NCBI RefSeq assembly: GCF_002742685.1
Contig: NZ_PEDM01000003.1
Span: 1 to 64,000, forward strand
Direction: 5' to 3'
Source: Anoxybacillus flavithermus
GTDB taxonomy: Bacteria; Bacillota; Bacilli; Bacillales; Anoxybacillaceae
DNA: 64,000 bases
The position numbers were made by a program, and so were the translations under genes. Within the stretch, counting starts at the first letter, position 1. Every line of letters begins with the position of its first letter. This document shows, piece by piece, positions 1 through 8,270 of the stretch. The notes under the pieces were generated by a model. It had not been told where the DNA came from and made no database searches. It was given only the letters and a program-made list of their open reading frames with translations.

Positions 1-55
1 TATTAGGCACGCCGCCAGCGTTCGTCCTGAGCCAGGATCAAACTCTCCATAGAAA
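1..55 (-). rRNA. 16S ribosomal RNA, 5' end (partial)
   Basis: The complement of this edge reads as the first bases of bacterial 16S rRNA; the universal 27F site lies at 27-46 on the minus strand, followed by the conserved GACGAACGCTGGCGGCGTGC. The gene runs off the left edge, so only about 55 bases are present. The mature 5' end is placed near 55 by analogy with Bacillus 16S. The rest of an rrn operon should lie to the left. Confidence 0.97.
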
Positions 56-132
56 AGTTATCCTTAGCTTCTGTACGCTTTTCGCTTCGTTCAGTTTTCA
101 AGGAACATCTTGTCGTTTTTTGCGACTTTTTT

Positions 133-161
133 AATCTAACATATCGTTTTTTTTGTGTCAA
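133..161 (-). promoter_or_regulatory. rrn promoter P2
   Basis: On the minus strand there is a TTGACA -35 (156-161), a 17-base spacer and a TAGATT -10 (133-138), about 80 bases upstream of the 16S start. The transcribed leader contains CCTTGAAAACTGAAC (near 90-106), a sequence typical of Bacillus rRNA leaders. Confidence 0.8.
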
Positions 162-212
162 GAATGAATTTTTATATTTTTGTATTATCGCATCATAACA
201 GCGACGTTTTAA

Positions 213-241
213 AATATAGCACGTTCTTCTTTAAAATGCAA
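213..241 (-). promoter_or_regulatory. rrn promoter P1
   Basis: On the minus strand there is TTGCAT (236-241), a 17-base spacer and TATATT (213-218). It lies 80 bases upstream of P2, the tandem spacing expected for Bacillus rrn operons. It abuts the stop codon of the DMT transporter gene, so readthrough from that gene could also feed the rRNA operon. Confidence 0.65.
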
Positions 242-249
242 CTACTTTT

Positions 250-1116
250 TTAAATTCTTTTTACATGTTTCCCGAACATATACGCTCCTATTCCAACAAT
301 GATAAAAAACGATCCGATTGCTTGTGATAAATAAACGTTTTCGTCTAACCATATATAAGCCAATATAATTGCTCCAATAGGTTCGAATAAAATAGCCATC
401 GACACCATCGCAGCATTTACCCATTTCATCGCCCAATTAAAAAGAGAATGACCAAACAACGTTGGGATTACAGCTAATAAAATGAAATTAATCCAGTCAT
501 TCACATCATATGAAAAAAAAGAATACCGAAATAGCGCCACATATCCACTAAGTACAATAGAAGCAATGCCATAGACGATATACGTATATGTAATTAAAGA
601 AAATTGCTTTCGTAAATGTTGACCAACTAACCAATAACCTGTAACCATAGCACATGCAATTAATGCAAGTATATCACCGTAAAGCGCTTCGCCACTTACC
701 CGAAAATCCCCCCAACTAATAATGACACTACCTAAAATAGCGAGCAACGCACTGATCCATTCGCTTTTTGTTATCTTTTCTTTAAAAAAGAAAAAACCTC
801 CCACAAAAGCAAATATTGGTTGCAACGTAACTAAAACGACGGAACTTGCAACAGATGTGTAACGAAGCGATTCAAACCAAAGAATAAAATGAAACGCAAG
901 CAATGTTCCAGACAATACTGCAAAAGCCCAATCTTTTTTATTCATCTGTTTCGTTTCTCGTATATGTTTTACAATAAACAACGGAGTCATGAAAACAACT
1001 GCGAAAAAGAGGCGATAAAATGCGATAACAGCTGACGGAGCATCTGTAAATTTAACAAAAATTGCTGAAGTGGAAATAGAAAGCGCTCCAATAATTAGTG
1101 CTATATATGCCTTCAT
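250..1116 (-). CDS. DMT-superfamily (EamA) transporter
   Basis: This is a 288-residue integral membrane protein with about ten hydrophobic segments arranged as two EamA repeats, the architecture of drug/metabolite exporters. The N-terminal repeat has the usual Ser/Thr-rich first helix and the FRLFFA-type loop. An in-frame ATG at 1125 overlaps the AAAGGA ribosome binding site, so I use the ATG at 1116, 8 bases after that site. It is divergent from the MgtC-like gene. The substrate cannot be read from sequence; metabolite or amino-acid export is the family norm. Confidence 0.88.
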   Translation of the reverse strand: MKAYIALIIGALSISTSAIFVKFTDAPSAVIAFYRLFFAVVFMTPLFIVKHIRETKQMNKKDWAFAVLSGTLLAFHFILWFESLRYTSVASSVVLVTLQPIFAFVGGFFFFKEKITKSEWISALLAILGSVIISWGDFRVSGEALYGDILALIACAMVTGYWLVGQHLRKQFSLITYTYIVYGIASIVLSGYVALFRYSFFSYDVNDWINFILLAVIPTLFGHSLFNWAMKWVNAAMVSMAILFEPIGAIILAYIWLDENVYLSQAIGSFFIIVGIGAYMFGKHVKRI

Positions 1117-1168
1117 GTTCGTCATCCTTTCGAATATACTTAATTACGAAGAAAAGGAGGAATGTCTC

Positions 1169-1846
1169 ATGGACGCCCATGTACTTATGAAACTTGGAAT
1201 CTCTGCTGTTCTCGGGCTCGTTATCGGTCTAGAACGAGAATTAAAACGAAAACCAGTTGGTCTTAAAACTTGCCTCGTTATTTCGATTGTAAGTTGTTTG
1301 TTAACCATCGTTTCAATTGAATCAGCATACACATTTCCAAAAAGCGACCATATAAATATGGATCCACTTCGCCTCGCTGCTCAAATTGTATCAGGTATCG
1401 GCTTTCTCGGCGCAGGTGTTATTCTTCGCCGCGGAAACGATAGCATTTCCGGTCTAACAACTGCCGCGCTCATTTGGGGAGCTGCAGGTGTCGGAATCGC
1501 TGTGGGGGCGAACTTTTATATCGAGGCGATATTATGTGTTATTTTCCTTATCGCTAGCGTCGAACTTATTCCGCTTATAACAACCGTTTTCGGTCCGAAA
1601 CAACTAAGAGAAAAAGAACTTTCCGTTAAACTCACCGTGCTAGATGCAACAAAAATGTCTGAAGTCATCGATACGATTAAACAAAAAAATATTCGCATTA
1701 AAACGGTGCGCATAAAAGACTTAGATAACGGAAATCACTTTGTTGAATTAAAAGTATCTGTCGATCAAAAACGCGCAACAACAGATGTATACGAGTTTAT
1801 TCATCAAATTCCTTCTGTTCGTGGCGTCGATATCGAAAATATTTAA
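1169..1846 (+). CDS. MgtC/SapB-family membrane protein
   Basis: This 225-residue protein carries the MgtC/SapB domain in its first ~145 residues: the GLERELKRKPVGLKT loop after TM1, GIGFLGAGVI, and ISGLTTAALIW followed by a Gly-rich helix. Residues ~150-225 look like an ACT-type cytoplasmic domain. Family members modulate the F-type ATPase or Mg2+ adaptation. The start is the ATG after AAAGGAGG; upstream in-frame codons lie inside the divergent promoter region. A magnesium role is inferred from the family only. Confidence 0.85.
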   Translation: MDAHVLMKLGISAVLGLVIGLERELKRKPVGLKTCLVISIVSCLLTIVSIESAYTFPKSDHINMDPLRLAAQIVSGIGFLGAGVILRRGNDSISGLTTAALIWGAAGVGIAVGANFYIEAILCVIFLIASVELIPLITTVFGPKQLREKELSVKLTVLDATKMSEVIDTIKQKNIRIKTVRIKDLDNGNHFVELKVSVDQKRATTDVYEFIHQIPSVRGVDIENI

Positions 1847-1919
1847 CTTGAAAACGATTCTCATTTATATTAGTATATATGATGAAAATTTCCTTCAAAA
1901 CAAAAAGGTGGAGAACGAC

Positions 1920-2543
1920 ATGTCCTCTATTATAAAAAATATGGAACTTTGTTTCCTTATGCGCCAGCTCTCAAAAAAGGACGAGCTAACTTTCCTCCAT
2001 TCATATCGAGTGACGAAAATCGCTTTATCTTTTGCTTCATTTTTGAAACTTACTGATGAAGAAAAGCGAGAGCTTCAATTTGGAGCACTCATTCATGATA
2101 TCGGCAAATTACACATTCCTGTTCATATTTTAACAAAAAGAGGGAAACTCTCAGAAGAAGAATTTGCTCAAATGAAAAAACATCCACTATTCGGTATACA
2201 AATATTACAACATTACCATGTTTCATCTGAAATTTCTCATATCGTTTTATACCACCATGAACGATGGGATGGAAATGGATATCCATATAACCAAAAAGGA
2301 GAGGACATCCCTTTTCTCGCTCGTCTCGTGGCGTTAGCTGATTCACTCGAAGCAATGACAGGTATTCGCCCATATCGCGCATCACTTACATGGGAAGAAG
2401 CTTATGAAGAAATCAAAAGAGGAGCAGGGACACAATTCGATCCACAATTAACATCTTCCTTTTTAGAGTGGATGGAAAACAATGAGGTTCCAATTGAAGA
2501 AAATAGCGAAACAATTATGCAAACCATCCCGATGATCTCTTAG
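1920..2543 (+). CDS. HD-GYP domain phosphohydrolase
   Basis: This 207-residue protein is essentially one HD-GYP domain. HDIGK lies at about residues 59-63, HHERWDGNGYP at about 112-122, and further metal-binding His/Asp residues follow. Such domains hydrolyse cyclic di-GMP or related cyclic dinucleotides. There is no sensor, receiver or membrane segment, so the input is unknown. The start is the ATG after AAGGTGGAG; a longer upstream reading overlaps mgtC and lacks a ribosome binding site. Confidence 0.86.
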   Translation: MSSIIKNMELCFLMRQLSKKDELTFLHSYRVTKIALSFASFLKLTDEEKRELQFGALIHDIGKLHIPVHILTKRGKLSEEEFAQMKKHPLFGIQILQHYHVSSEISHIVLYHHERWDGNGYPYNQKGEDIPFLARLVALADSLEAMTGIRPYRASLTWEEAYEEIKRGAGTQFDPQLTSSFLEWMENNEVPIEENSETIMQTIPMIS

Positions 2544-2549
2544 TACCGA

Positions 2550-2578
2550 TTGACGAAAAAACAAAATGTTTTTACAAT
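2550..2578 (+). promoter_or_regulatory. Promoter of tRNA-Ala
   Basis: TTGACG (2550-2555), a 17-base spacer and TACAAT (2573-2578) end 10 bases before the tRNA, so the primary transcript has almost no 5' leader. Confidence 0.7.
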
Positions 2579-2588
2579 ATAAACATGA

Positions 2589-2661
2589 GGGGCATTAGCT
2601 CAGCTGGGAGAGCGTCGTGCTGGCAGCGCGAAGGTCACCGGTTCGAGCCCGGTATGCTCCA
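2589..2661 (+). tRNA. tRNA-Ala (anticodon GGC)
   Basis: A full cloverleaf can be drawn: acceptor GGGGCAT/ATGCTCC with the G3-U70 pair that is the alanine identity element, D arm GCTC/GAGC, anticodon loop CTGGCAG (anticodon GGC), T arm ACCGG/CCGGT around TTCGAGC, and discriminator A at 2661. The 3' CCA is not encoded. It stands alone with its own promoter and terminator, and decodes GCC/GCU codons. Confidence 0.95.
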
Positions 2662-2662
2662 T

Positions 2663-2693
2663 AAAAAAACCCTTGCGATGCAAGGGTTTTTTT
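2663..2693. terminator. Bidirectional terminator, tRNA-Ala / sspH
   Basis: Stem AAACCCTTGC with a GAT loop and GCAAGGGTTT, with A/T tracts on both sides, sits between the convergent tRNA and sspH genes. Confidence 0.9.
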
Positions 2694-2874
2694 ACTCTTC
2701 CATTAATTCTTCTACTGAAACGACGTGACGTTCATGTGTTCGTCCTCCACGCATATGTACCGTTGCTGTTCGATTTGCTTCATCGTACTCATCAATCCAA
2801 ACGGATTGACCGTGATAATACACACGAATATCATCTGGAGAAGAAATGATTTGTTTCACGCGATTCATATCCAA
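2692..2874 (-). CDS. sspH: H-type small acid-soluble spore protein
   Basis: This 60-residue protein matches the SspH family: an N-terminal M(D)xxRVKQIISSPD helix, then the VYYHGQSVWIDEYDE strand pattern and an acidic C-terminus. SspH proteins are minor forespore proteins associated with spore DNA. The start is TTG at 2874, 8 bases after AGGAGG; the next ATG (2868) is 14 bases away and less likely. It shares a terminator with tRNA-Ala. Confidence 0.85.
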   Translation of the reverse strand: MDMNRVKQIISSPDDIRVYYHGQSVWIDEYDEANRTATVHMRGGRTHERHVVSVEELMEE

Positions 2875-2976
2875 TATGACTCCCTCCTTTCGTTTATATC
2901 GTTTGTTTTTGTGAAGAAGAATATGTAAGAAATCGCATCATCTCGTCTACAATGATAAAAACAGGAGGGAAAACAA

Positions 2977-3948
2977 ATGAAATGGCATGAATTTCTCGCT
3001 TCATATTGGCGGCTTTCTCCACTTGTACGCATCATATTTACAATCACAACTATCATTTTTTTATTCGGGATTGTCATTCATATCGTTGAACCAAGAACAT
3101 TTTTAACTGTTTTTGATGGTATATGGTGGGCATTAATTACAACGACAACAATCGGATATGGCGATTTCGTACCGAAAACAATAATCGGAAAATTTGTCGC
3201 CATCGCCCTTATCTTGCTTGGTACCGCATTTGTTTCAGCCTACTTTGTGACACTATCAACGAAGGCGATTGCAAAAGAAAACGCCTTATCCGTTGGACAA
3301 TTGCCGTATACAAAAGAAGGACACGTCATTTTAGTTGGTTGGAACGAGCGCATTCGTCAGCTACTTGCACTCATGCCTACTAACATGCCATGTCTCGTCA
3401 TCGATGAAACACTAAAACGTTGGGATGTGCCAAAACATGTTCATTTTATTAAAGGAAATCCAACTCATGATGACATATGGGAAAAAGCGAACGTGTCTAA
3501 AGCTCACGCCGTTATTATTACCGCTAATCAACATAAAAATGAAATCGAGGCTGACTTGGCATCTATCGTCACCCTTTTGACAGTTAAAGCGCTCCATCCA
3601 TCCGTATATACTGTTGTAGAAATATTAACGACACCACAAGTTGATAACGCCAAACGTGCTGGGGCAAATGAAATTATTGAAACAAATAAATGGATCAGCT
3701 TTTTAATGGCAAATTGTCTTTCGTCTCCAAATGTGTTAAATGATATTGAGGAATTTAAAAAACATCCGTTGAAACGTTTAGCTGTGCGCGATGAATGGAT
3801 CGGTATGTCTTTCGCTTCCATGCTTACTGAATTAAACAAAGAAAATGTATTACTAATTGGTATTGCGAACGCTCAGAACATTGCCATTAACCCGCCATCG
3901 CATACGATCATTCAGTCGACAGATGAACTTATCGTATTAGCGCAATAA
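2977..3948 (+). CDS. yugO: Two-TM potassium channel with RCK/TrkA domains (YugO-like)
   Basis: This 323-residue channel has TM1 at ~17-37, a pore loop with the selectivity filter TTIGYGD at 57-63, TM2 at ~72-95, a TrkA-N/RCK Rossmann domain (GHVILVGWNE at ~114) and a TrkA-C-like tail. It matches B. subtilis YugO, the K+ channel implicated in biofilm electrical signalling, and sits in the same neighbourhood (yugN, pgi). The ribosome binding site AGGAGG lies 8 bases before the ATG. Its 3' end overlaps the convergent yugN by 12 bases. Confidence 0.92.
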   Translation: MKWHEFLASYWRLSPLVRIIFTITTIIFLFGIVIHIVEPRTFLTVFDGIWWALITTTTIGYGDFVPKTIIGKFVAIALILLGTAFVSAYFVTLSTKAIAKENALSVGQLPYTKEGHVILVGWNERIRQLLALMPTNMPCLVIDETLKRWDVPKHVHFIKGNPTHDDIWEKANVSKAHAVIITANQHKNEIEADLASIVTLLTVKALHPSVYTVVEILTTPQVDNAKRAGANEIIETNKWISFLMANCLSSPNVLNDIEEFKKHPLKRLAVRDEWIGMSFASMLTELNKENVLLIGIANAQNIAINPPSHTIIQSTDELIVLAQ

Positions 3949-4341
3949 CCGTTCTTCTAAATCTTTGACGAGCGTTTTTGCCATAGCTACATATTGATCA
4001 GGTACCGTTGCATCGGGGTCTTCTGGCTCAGAAAATTGATTAAATGATGCGTTTATATTCCCAATATGCACATTGTCATCTAAGCCACGCTGATATTTGT
4101 GGCATAAGACGTATGGGCGTTTCAATTCAACCGTTGCTCCATACGAATCTAGTTGCCCGTCTATCGCGACAAATGGAATCCGTAAAAATTGGTATCCAAC
4201 ATCATCCGCCATTTTATAGTCGAATGAACCGTGATCGTAATCCCAATTTCCACCGATCACATAACCGAGCGGTTTTAATTCCTGTTCTAACACATTTAAT
4301 AAAAATGTTTTTCCTTCTAATGCAGATGGAATTTCAATCAT
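3937..4341 (-). CDS. yugN: YugN-like protein
   Basis: This 134-residue soluble protein of unknown function belongs to the YugN family, identified by sequence and by its place between yugO and pgi. It opens MIEIPSALEGK and carries a GGNWDYDHGSFDYKM segment. The ATG at 4341 follows GGAGG by about 10 bases. A longer reading would begin in the pgi terminator and is rejected. No catalytic motif is recognised. Confidence 0.85.
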   Translation of the reverse strand: MIEIPSALEGKTFLLNVLEQELKPLGYVIGGNWDYDHGSFDYKMADDVGYQFLRIPFVAIDGQLDSYGATVELKRPYVLCHKYQRGLDDNVHIGNINASFNQFSEPEDPDATVPDQYVAMAKTLVKDLEERLLR

Positions 4342-4374
4342 ATCGATCACTCCTCCTCTGTTTGTTATCATACC

Positions 4375-4418
4375 CAAAAAAAGAGCTTTCCCTGCATCTA
4401 GGAAAAGCTCTTTTTTCA
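4375..4418 (-). terminator. Terminator of pgi
   Basis: On the minus strand AAAAAGAGCTTTTCC and GGAAAGCTCTTTTTTT form a strong stem with a T tract just after the pgi stop codon. Confidence 0.85.
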
Positions 4419-5768
4419 TTATTTCAATCGTTTTTCAAGTTCAGCCTTTTTCTCTTCGTATCCAGGCTTACCAAGAAGAGCAAACATGTTCACTTTGTAC
4501 GCTTCTACACCTGGTTGATCAAACGGATTGACTCCAAGTAAATATCCGCTCATGGCACACGCTTTTTCAAAGAAGTAAACGAGATAACCGAATGTATATT
4601 CATCTAATCGTGGTAGCGTTACAACTAAGTTTGGTACACCACCGTCTGTATGTGCTAACAACGTTCCTTCAAACGCTTTTGTGTTAACAAAATCAACTGT
4701 TTTTCCTGCTAAATAGTTTAATCCATCTAAGTCGTTATCTTCTGCCTCAATCGTCAACTCATGACGTGGTGTTTCTACCTTTAACACAGTTTCAAACAAG
4801 TCGCGACGTCCCTCTTGTACATATTGACCTAAAGAGTGAAGATCTGTTGAAAAGTTTGCTGAAGCTGGGAAAATACCTTTTTGATCTTTTCCTTCACTCT
4901 CACCAAACAATTGCTTCCACCATTCTGCAAAATATTGTAACGCTGGCTCGTAGTTAATAAGCATCTCAATTGTTTTTCCCTTGTTGTATAGCACATTACG
5001 TACCGCAGCATATTGATAAGCAATGTTTTCTTCTAGTTCTGATTTACCGAAATCTTCGCGTGCTTGGGCAGCCCCTTTCATCATGGCTTCAATATCCGCT
5101 CCACTTACAGCAATTGGCAATAAACCGACCGCTGTTAAAACAGAGTAACGACCACCCACATCATCTGGAATAACAAATGTTTCGTATCCTTCCTCTGTCG
5201 CTAACGTTTTTAACGCCCCACGCGCACGGTCTGTTGTTGCATAAATGCGTTTGCGCGCTTCTTCTTTTCCGTACTTTTCTTCAAGAAGTTTACGGAAAAT
5301 ACGGAATGCAATGGCTGGTTCTGTCGTCGTTCCTGATTTCGAAATGACGTTAATGGAAAAATCTTTTCCCTCAAGTAAATCCATCACATCGCGCATATAT
5401 GTAGAACTAATGTTGTTACCAACAAAAATAATTTGCGGTGTTTTTCGTTTTTCGCTCGGGAGTGCGTTGTAAAAAGAATGTTGCAACATTTCAATTGCCG
5501 CCCGAGCACCAAGATAAGAGCCACCGATGCCGATGACTAACAATACATCAGAGTCTTCTTGAATTTTTTTTGCTGCTTGTTGAATGCGAGCAAATTCTCC
5601 TTTGTCATATGCAACAGGAAGATCAATCCATCCCAAAAAGTCATTTCCTTGTCCTGTTTTTTCATGAAGCGCATGATGTGCTACTTTTACTGCATCACGC
5701 AAATACGTTAGTTCATGTTCACCAAAAAAAGACAACGCTTTCGAGTAGTCAAACTGAATATGCGTCAT
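4419..5768 (-). CDS. pgi: Glucose-6-phosphate isomerase
   Basis: This 449-residue enzyme interconverts glucose 6-phosphate and fructose 6-phosphate in glycolysis. Family signatures are present: [11 protein letters not shown], the phosphate-binding [30 protein letters not shown] with the catalytic Glu, and [10 protein letters not shown]. The length matches Bacillus Pgi. The ATG at 5768 follows GAGGAGG by 9 bases; the upstream extension lacks a ribosome binding site. It has its own terminator and lies 110 bases downstream of the alcohol dehydrogenase gene. Confidence 0.97.
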   Translation of the reverse strand: MTHIQFDYSKALSFFGEHELTYLRDAVKVAHHALHEKTGQGNDFLGWIDLPVAYDKGEFARIQQAAKKIQEDSDVLLVIGIGGSYLGARAAIEMLQHSFYNALPSEKRKTPQIIFVGNNISSTYMRDVMDLLEGKDFSINVISKSGTTTEPAIAFRIFRKLLEEKYGKEEARKRIYATTDRARGALKTLATEEGYETFVIPDDVGGRYSVLTAVGLLPIAVSGADIEAMMKGAAQAREDFGKSELEENIAYQYAAVRNVLYNKGKTIEMLINYEPALQYFAEWWKQLFGESEGKDQKGIFPASANFSTDLHSLGQYVQEGRRDLFETVLKVETPRHELTIEAEDNDLDGLNYLAGKTVDFVNTKAFEGTLLAHTDGGVPNLVVTLPRLDEYTFGYLVYFFEKACAMSGYLLGVNPFDQPGVEAYKVNMFALLGKPGYEEKKAELEKRLK

Positions 5769-5878
5769 GTACGTTTCCTCCTCAATGATTGTATCCTCTT
5801 TCACTTTAGCGAAATAAACATCGAGAATCAAGTTCACGAAAACAATGTAAACGGATTCATTATGACATTTTTCGCACT

Positions 5879-7039
5879 TTATAACGAAGCTTGTAAAATC
5901 GCCATGACATCATCATGATTTAACTTTTTGAAATTACCAAATGGGCCGAAAGCCATCGCTTTTTCTACTATTATCGGCAATGATTCTTCACCGATATGAT
6001 AATCTGCTAATCGACTTGGAGCACCTAAGCTATTCCAGAACGCCCGAAGTTTTCCAATTCCTTCTAGCGCAATTTCACGATCTCCTTTTCCTTCTGGATA
6101 AACATGAAACACTCGAACAGCTAGTTGCTTAAACCGTTCAACATGTTCATCAAGTACATGTTTCATCCAATTCGGGAATAAAATAGCTAGACCACCTGCA
6201 TGTGGAATGTCATGCACCGCTGATACAGCATGCTCAATATTGTGTGTTGCCCAATCACCACGTAGTCCCATACGCAAAATTCCATTTAAAGCCATCGTTC
6301 CACAATATAAAATCGTTTCACGATGATCTACATTTTGCAAGTCTTCGATGAGCTTTGGTGCTGTTTCAATGACGGTTCGTAAAATCGCTTCACACATTCG
6401 ATCCTGTAACGGCGTATTTGGCGCATGATGAAAATATTGTTCTAATACATGTGACATAATGTCGACAATTCCATACACTGTATGATCTTTCGGAACAGTT
6501 GTTGTATAAACAGGATCCAAAATCGAAAATTTCGGAAAAACAACGGAGCTACTCCAACCGTATTTCTCCTTCGTTTCCCAATTTGTAATAACCGAATTTG
6601 CATTCATTTCTGATCCTGTCGCTGCTAGCGTTAATACTGTTCCTATTGGCAATGCCCGTTGAACTGTCGCCTTTCGCGAAATAAAATCCCATGGGTCCCC
6701 ATCGTATAACGCCCCCGCTGCAATGGCTTTGGCACAATCAATGACACTTCCGCCTCCAACCGCTAAAATAAAATCAATGTTTTCTTGAAGGCATATGTCA
6801 ATCCCTTTTTGCACAGTAGATAAACGAGGATTTGGTTCAACACCAGCAAGCTCAGACCAAGACTTATTTAATGAACGCAAAATAGATATGACGTCATCAT
6901 ATACCCCATTTTTCTTAATGCTCCCTCCGCCATATACGATCAAAATGCGTTCATACGAATGAAGTTCCTTTTTCAAATGTTCAATTTGTCCTCTACCGAA
7001 AATTAATTTCGTTGGATTATGAAAAACGAAATTTTCCAT
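5879..7039 (-). CDS. yugJ: Iron-containing alcohol dehydrogenase (NADH-dependent butanol dehydrogenase type)
   Basis: This 386-residue group III alcohol dehydrogenase has a nucleotide-binding GGGSIKK...[11 protein letters not shown] region in the N-terminal half. Metal ligands are supplied by D/H in [13 protein letters not shown] and by the two His of [18 protein letters not shown]. It matches YugJ/YugK (BdhA-like) by sequence and position next to pgi. It probably reduces aldehydes to alcohols with NADH during fermentation. RBS AGGAGG precedes the ATG by 7 bases. Confidence 0.9.
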   Translation of the reverse strand: MENFVFHNPTKLIFGRGQIEHLKKELHSYERILIVYGGGSIKKNGVYDDVISILRSLNKSWSELAGVEPNPRLSTVQKGIDICLQENIDFILAVGGGSVIDCAKAIAAGALYDGDPWDFISRKATVQRALPIGTVLTLAATGSEMNANSVITNWETKEKYGWSSSVVFPKFSILDPVYTTTVPKDHTVYGIVDIMSHVLEQYFHHAPNTPLQDRMCEAILRTVIETAPKLIEDLQNVDHRETILYCGTMALNGILRMGLRGDWATHNIEHAVSAVHDIPHAGGLAILFPNWMKHVLDEHVERFKQLAVRVFHVYPEGKGDREIALEGIGKLRAFWNSLGAPSRLADYHIGEESLPIIVEKAMAFGPFGNFKKLNHDDVMAILQASL

Positions 7040-7168
7040 GTTTATCCCTCCTTCCTTTCATTATTTCCAAAAGAAACAAATAAGTAAAGAAAATTGCATT
7101 TTTTATGCATACTTCTCTTACAATGATCCATTCTATAAATGAATACGATGTTTTAAAGGAGGATGAAC

Positions 7169-7402
7169 ATGAGTACGTTACAAAGAATCGCACTATTGCT
7201 TACTGTTATTGGAGCGCTAAACTGGGGGCTCATTGGCTTTTTCCGCTTCGATCTTGTGGCAGCTATTTTCGGTGGTCAAGCATCGGCTTTCGCTCGCATC
7301 GTTTACGCTCTCGTTGGTATTGCAGGGCTCATTAATCTCGTACTTCTATTTAAACCAACAGAAGAGCTTGGACGTACAGAACCAAAAATGTCAAGAACAT
7401 AA
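7169..7402 (+). CDS. yuzA: DUF378 small membrane protein (YuzA-like)
   Basis: This 77-residue protein has two hydrophobic helices. The first contains the DUF378 hallmark IGALNWGLIGFF and the second RIVYALVGIAGLINLVLLF. Function is unknown. An ATG at 7163 touches the AAAGGAGG site, so the ATG at 7169 (6-base spacing) is used. It is convergent with yugI. Confidence 0.88.
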   Translation: MSTLQRIALLLTVIGALNWGLIGFFRFDLVAAIFGGQASAFARIVYALVGIAGLINLVLLFKPTEELGRTEPKMSRT

Positions 7403-7407
7403 ACGAA

Positions 7408-7438
7408 CAACTCACCGATCGCTCGGTGAGTTGTATTT
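7408..7438. terminator. Bidirectional terminator, yuzA / yugI
   Basis: ACAACTCACCGA and TCGGTGAGTTGT form a 12-bp stem around a TCGC loop. The last codons and stop of yugI (from 7412) lie inside the stem. Confidence 0.85.
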
Positions 7439-7756
7439 GTTCTTGGCTTCCGCAAGCCATCTTTCGAGTTGGATTTTTAACGGTTGAAATCCTAAAGGAG
7501 TCTCGATATTCGTTGTGTCATGATCCACATCACGCAACGATAAGCTAATTCGCTTTGTTTTTTCATCAATAGCGATAATTTTTACTCGAACAGTCTCTCC
7601 TACATTGACATAATCATAAATATTTTTTACATACCCATCCGTAATTTCTGAAATATGAATAAGCCCTTGTGTTCGTTCATCAAGCGATACAAATATACCG
7701 TATGGCTGTATTCCTGTTACAATGCCAGTAACGACCGCACCCTCTTTCCAATCCAA
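7412..7756 (-). CDS. yugI: S1-domain RNA-binding protein (general stress protein 13 family)
   Basis: This 114-residue protein has one S1 domain at about residues 4-75 (GAVVTGIVTGIQPYGIFVSL, GLIHISEI, VKIIAIDEKTKRISLSLR) and a short basic tail. It matches B. subtilis YugI/GSP13, a ribosome-associated S1 protein. The TTG at 7756 follows GAGGAG with an 8-base gap; the longer reading would run into the divergent XRE gene. It shares a terminator with yuzA. Confidence 0.9.
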   Translation of the reverse strand: MDWKEGAVVTGIVTGIQPYGIFVSLDERTQGLIHISEITDGYVKNIYDYVNVGETVRVKIIAIDEKTKRISLSLRDVDHDTTNIETPLGFQPLKIQLERWLAEAKNKYNSPSDR

Positions 7757-7886
7757 ATGAAACACTCCTCGTTTTTTGAAAAATTGTAACATAATTTGCT
7801 TAAAAGGTGTTAATTTTGTGGGCGAGTATAAGTCAGAACATGGTATGATAAACATGTAAATGAATTTCGGAGAGGTGGGAGAATAA

Positions 7887-8252
7887 ATGAGCACAATTGG
7901 TGAAAATATTCGCATGTACCGAGAACAGCGAAATATGTCACAACAAGAATTAGCGATGAAAGTTCGTGTAGGGGTAGCAACGATTCAAAAATATGAGTCA
8001 GGTGAGCAAATTCCTGATACGCCAACGATTTTAAAACTTTGTACTGCCCTCGATGTTCCTGCATCAGAATTGTTAGAACGGGCAGATTTATCCAATTCAT
8101 CTAGTCTCGACCCAGAAATTGAATACTTAATTAAAGAAATTGGCATTAAGCGTGCAAAGCTTATTTTACGAAAAGCAAAAGAATTTAGCGAAGAAGATTT
8201 TTTGCGCGTCATGCAAATGTTATATGAATTGAAATACACCAAAGAAAGCTGA
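7887..8252 (+). CDS. XRE-family transcriptional regulator
   Basis: This 121-residue DNA-binding protein has a Cro/C1-type HTH at residues ~6-60 (IRMYREQRNMSQQELAMKV, ATIQKYESGEQIPD) and an alpha-helical C-terminal half that may dimerise. It is divergent from yugI (131 bases between starts) and convergent with alaT. RBS GGTGGGAG precedes the ATG. Targets are unknown; it has no obvious partner toxin. Confidence 0.85.
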   Translation: MSTIGENIRMYREQRNMSQQELAMKVRVGVATIQKYESGEQIPDTPTILKLCTALDVPASELLERADLSNSSSLDPEIEYLIKEIGIKRAKLILRKAKEFSEEDFLRVMQMLYELKYTKES

Positions 8253-8270
8253 CGATCGTCAGCTTTCTTT
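8241..8270. terminator. Perfect palindromic bidirectional terminator, XRE gene / alaT
   Basis: A perfect 30-bp palindrome (AAAGAAAGCTGACGA and its complement) contains the stop codon of the XRE gene and reaches the alaT stop codon, so both convergent genes end within it. Confidence 0.8.

Noticed and set aside
4044-4541. 165-codon open frame antisense to yugN and the pgi end
   Set aside because: It crosses a terminator and two real genes on the other strand; composition is that of a shadow frame.
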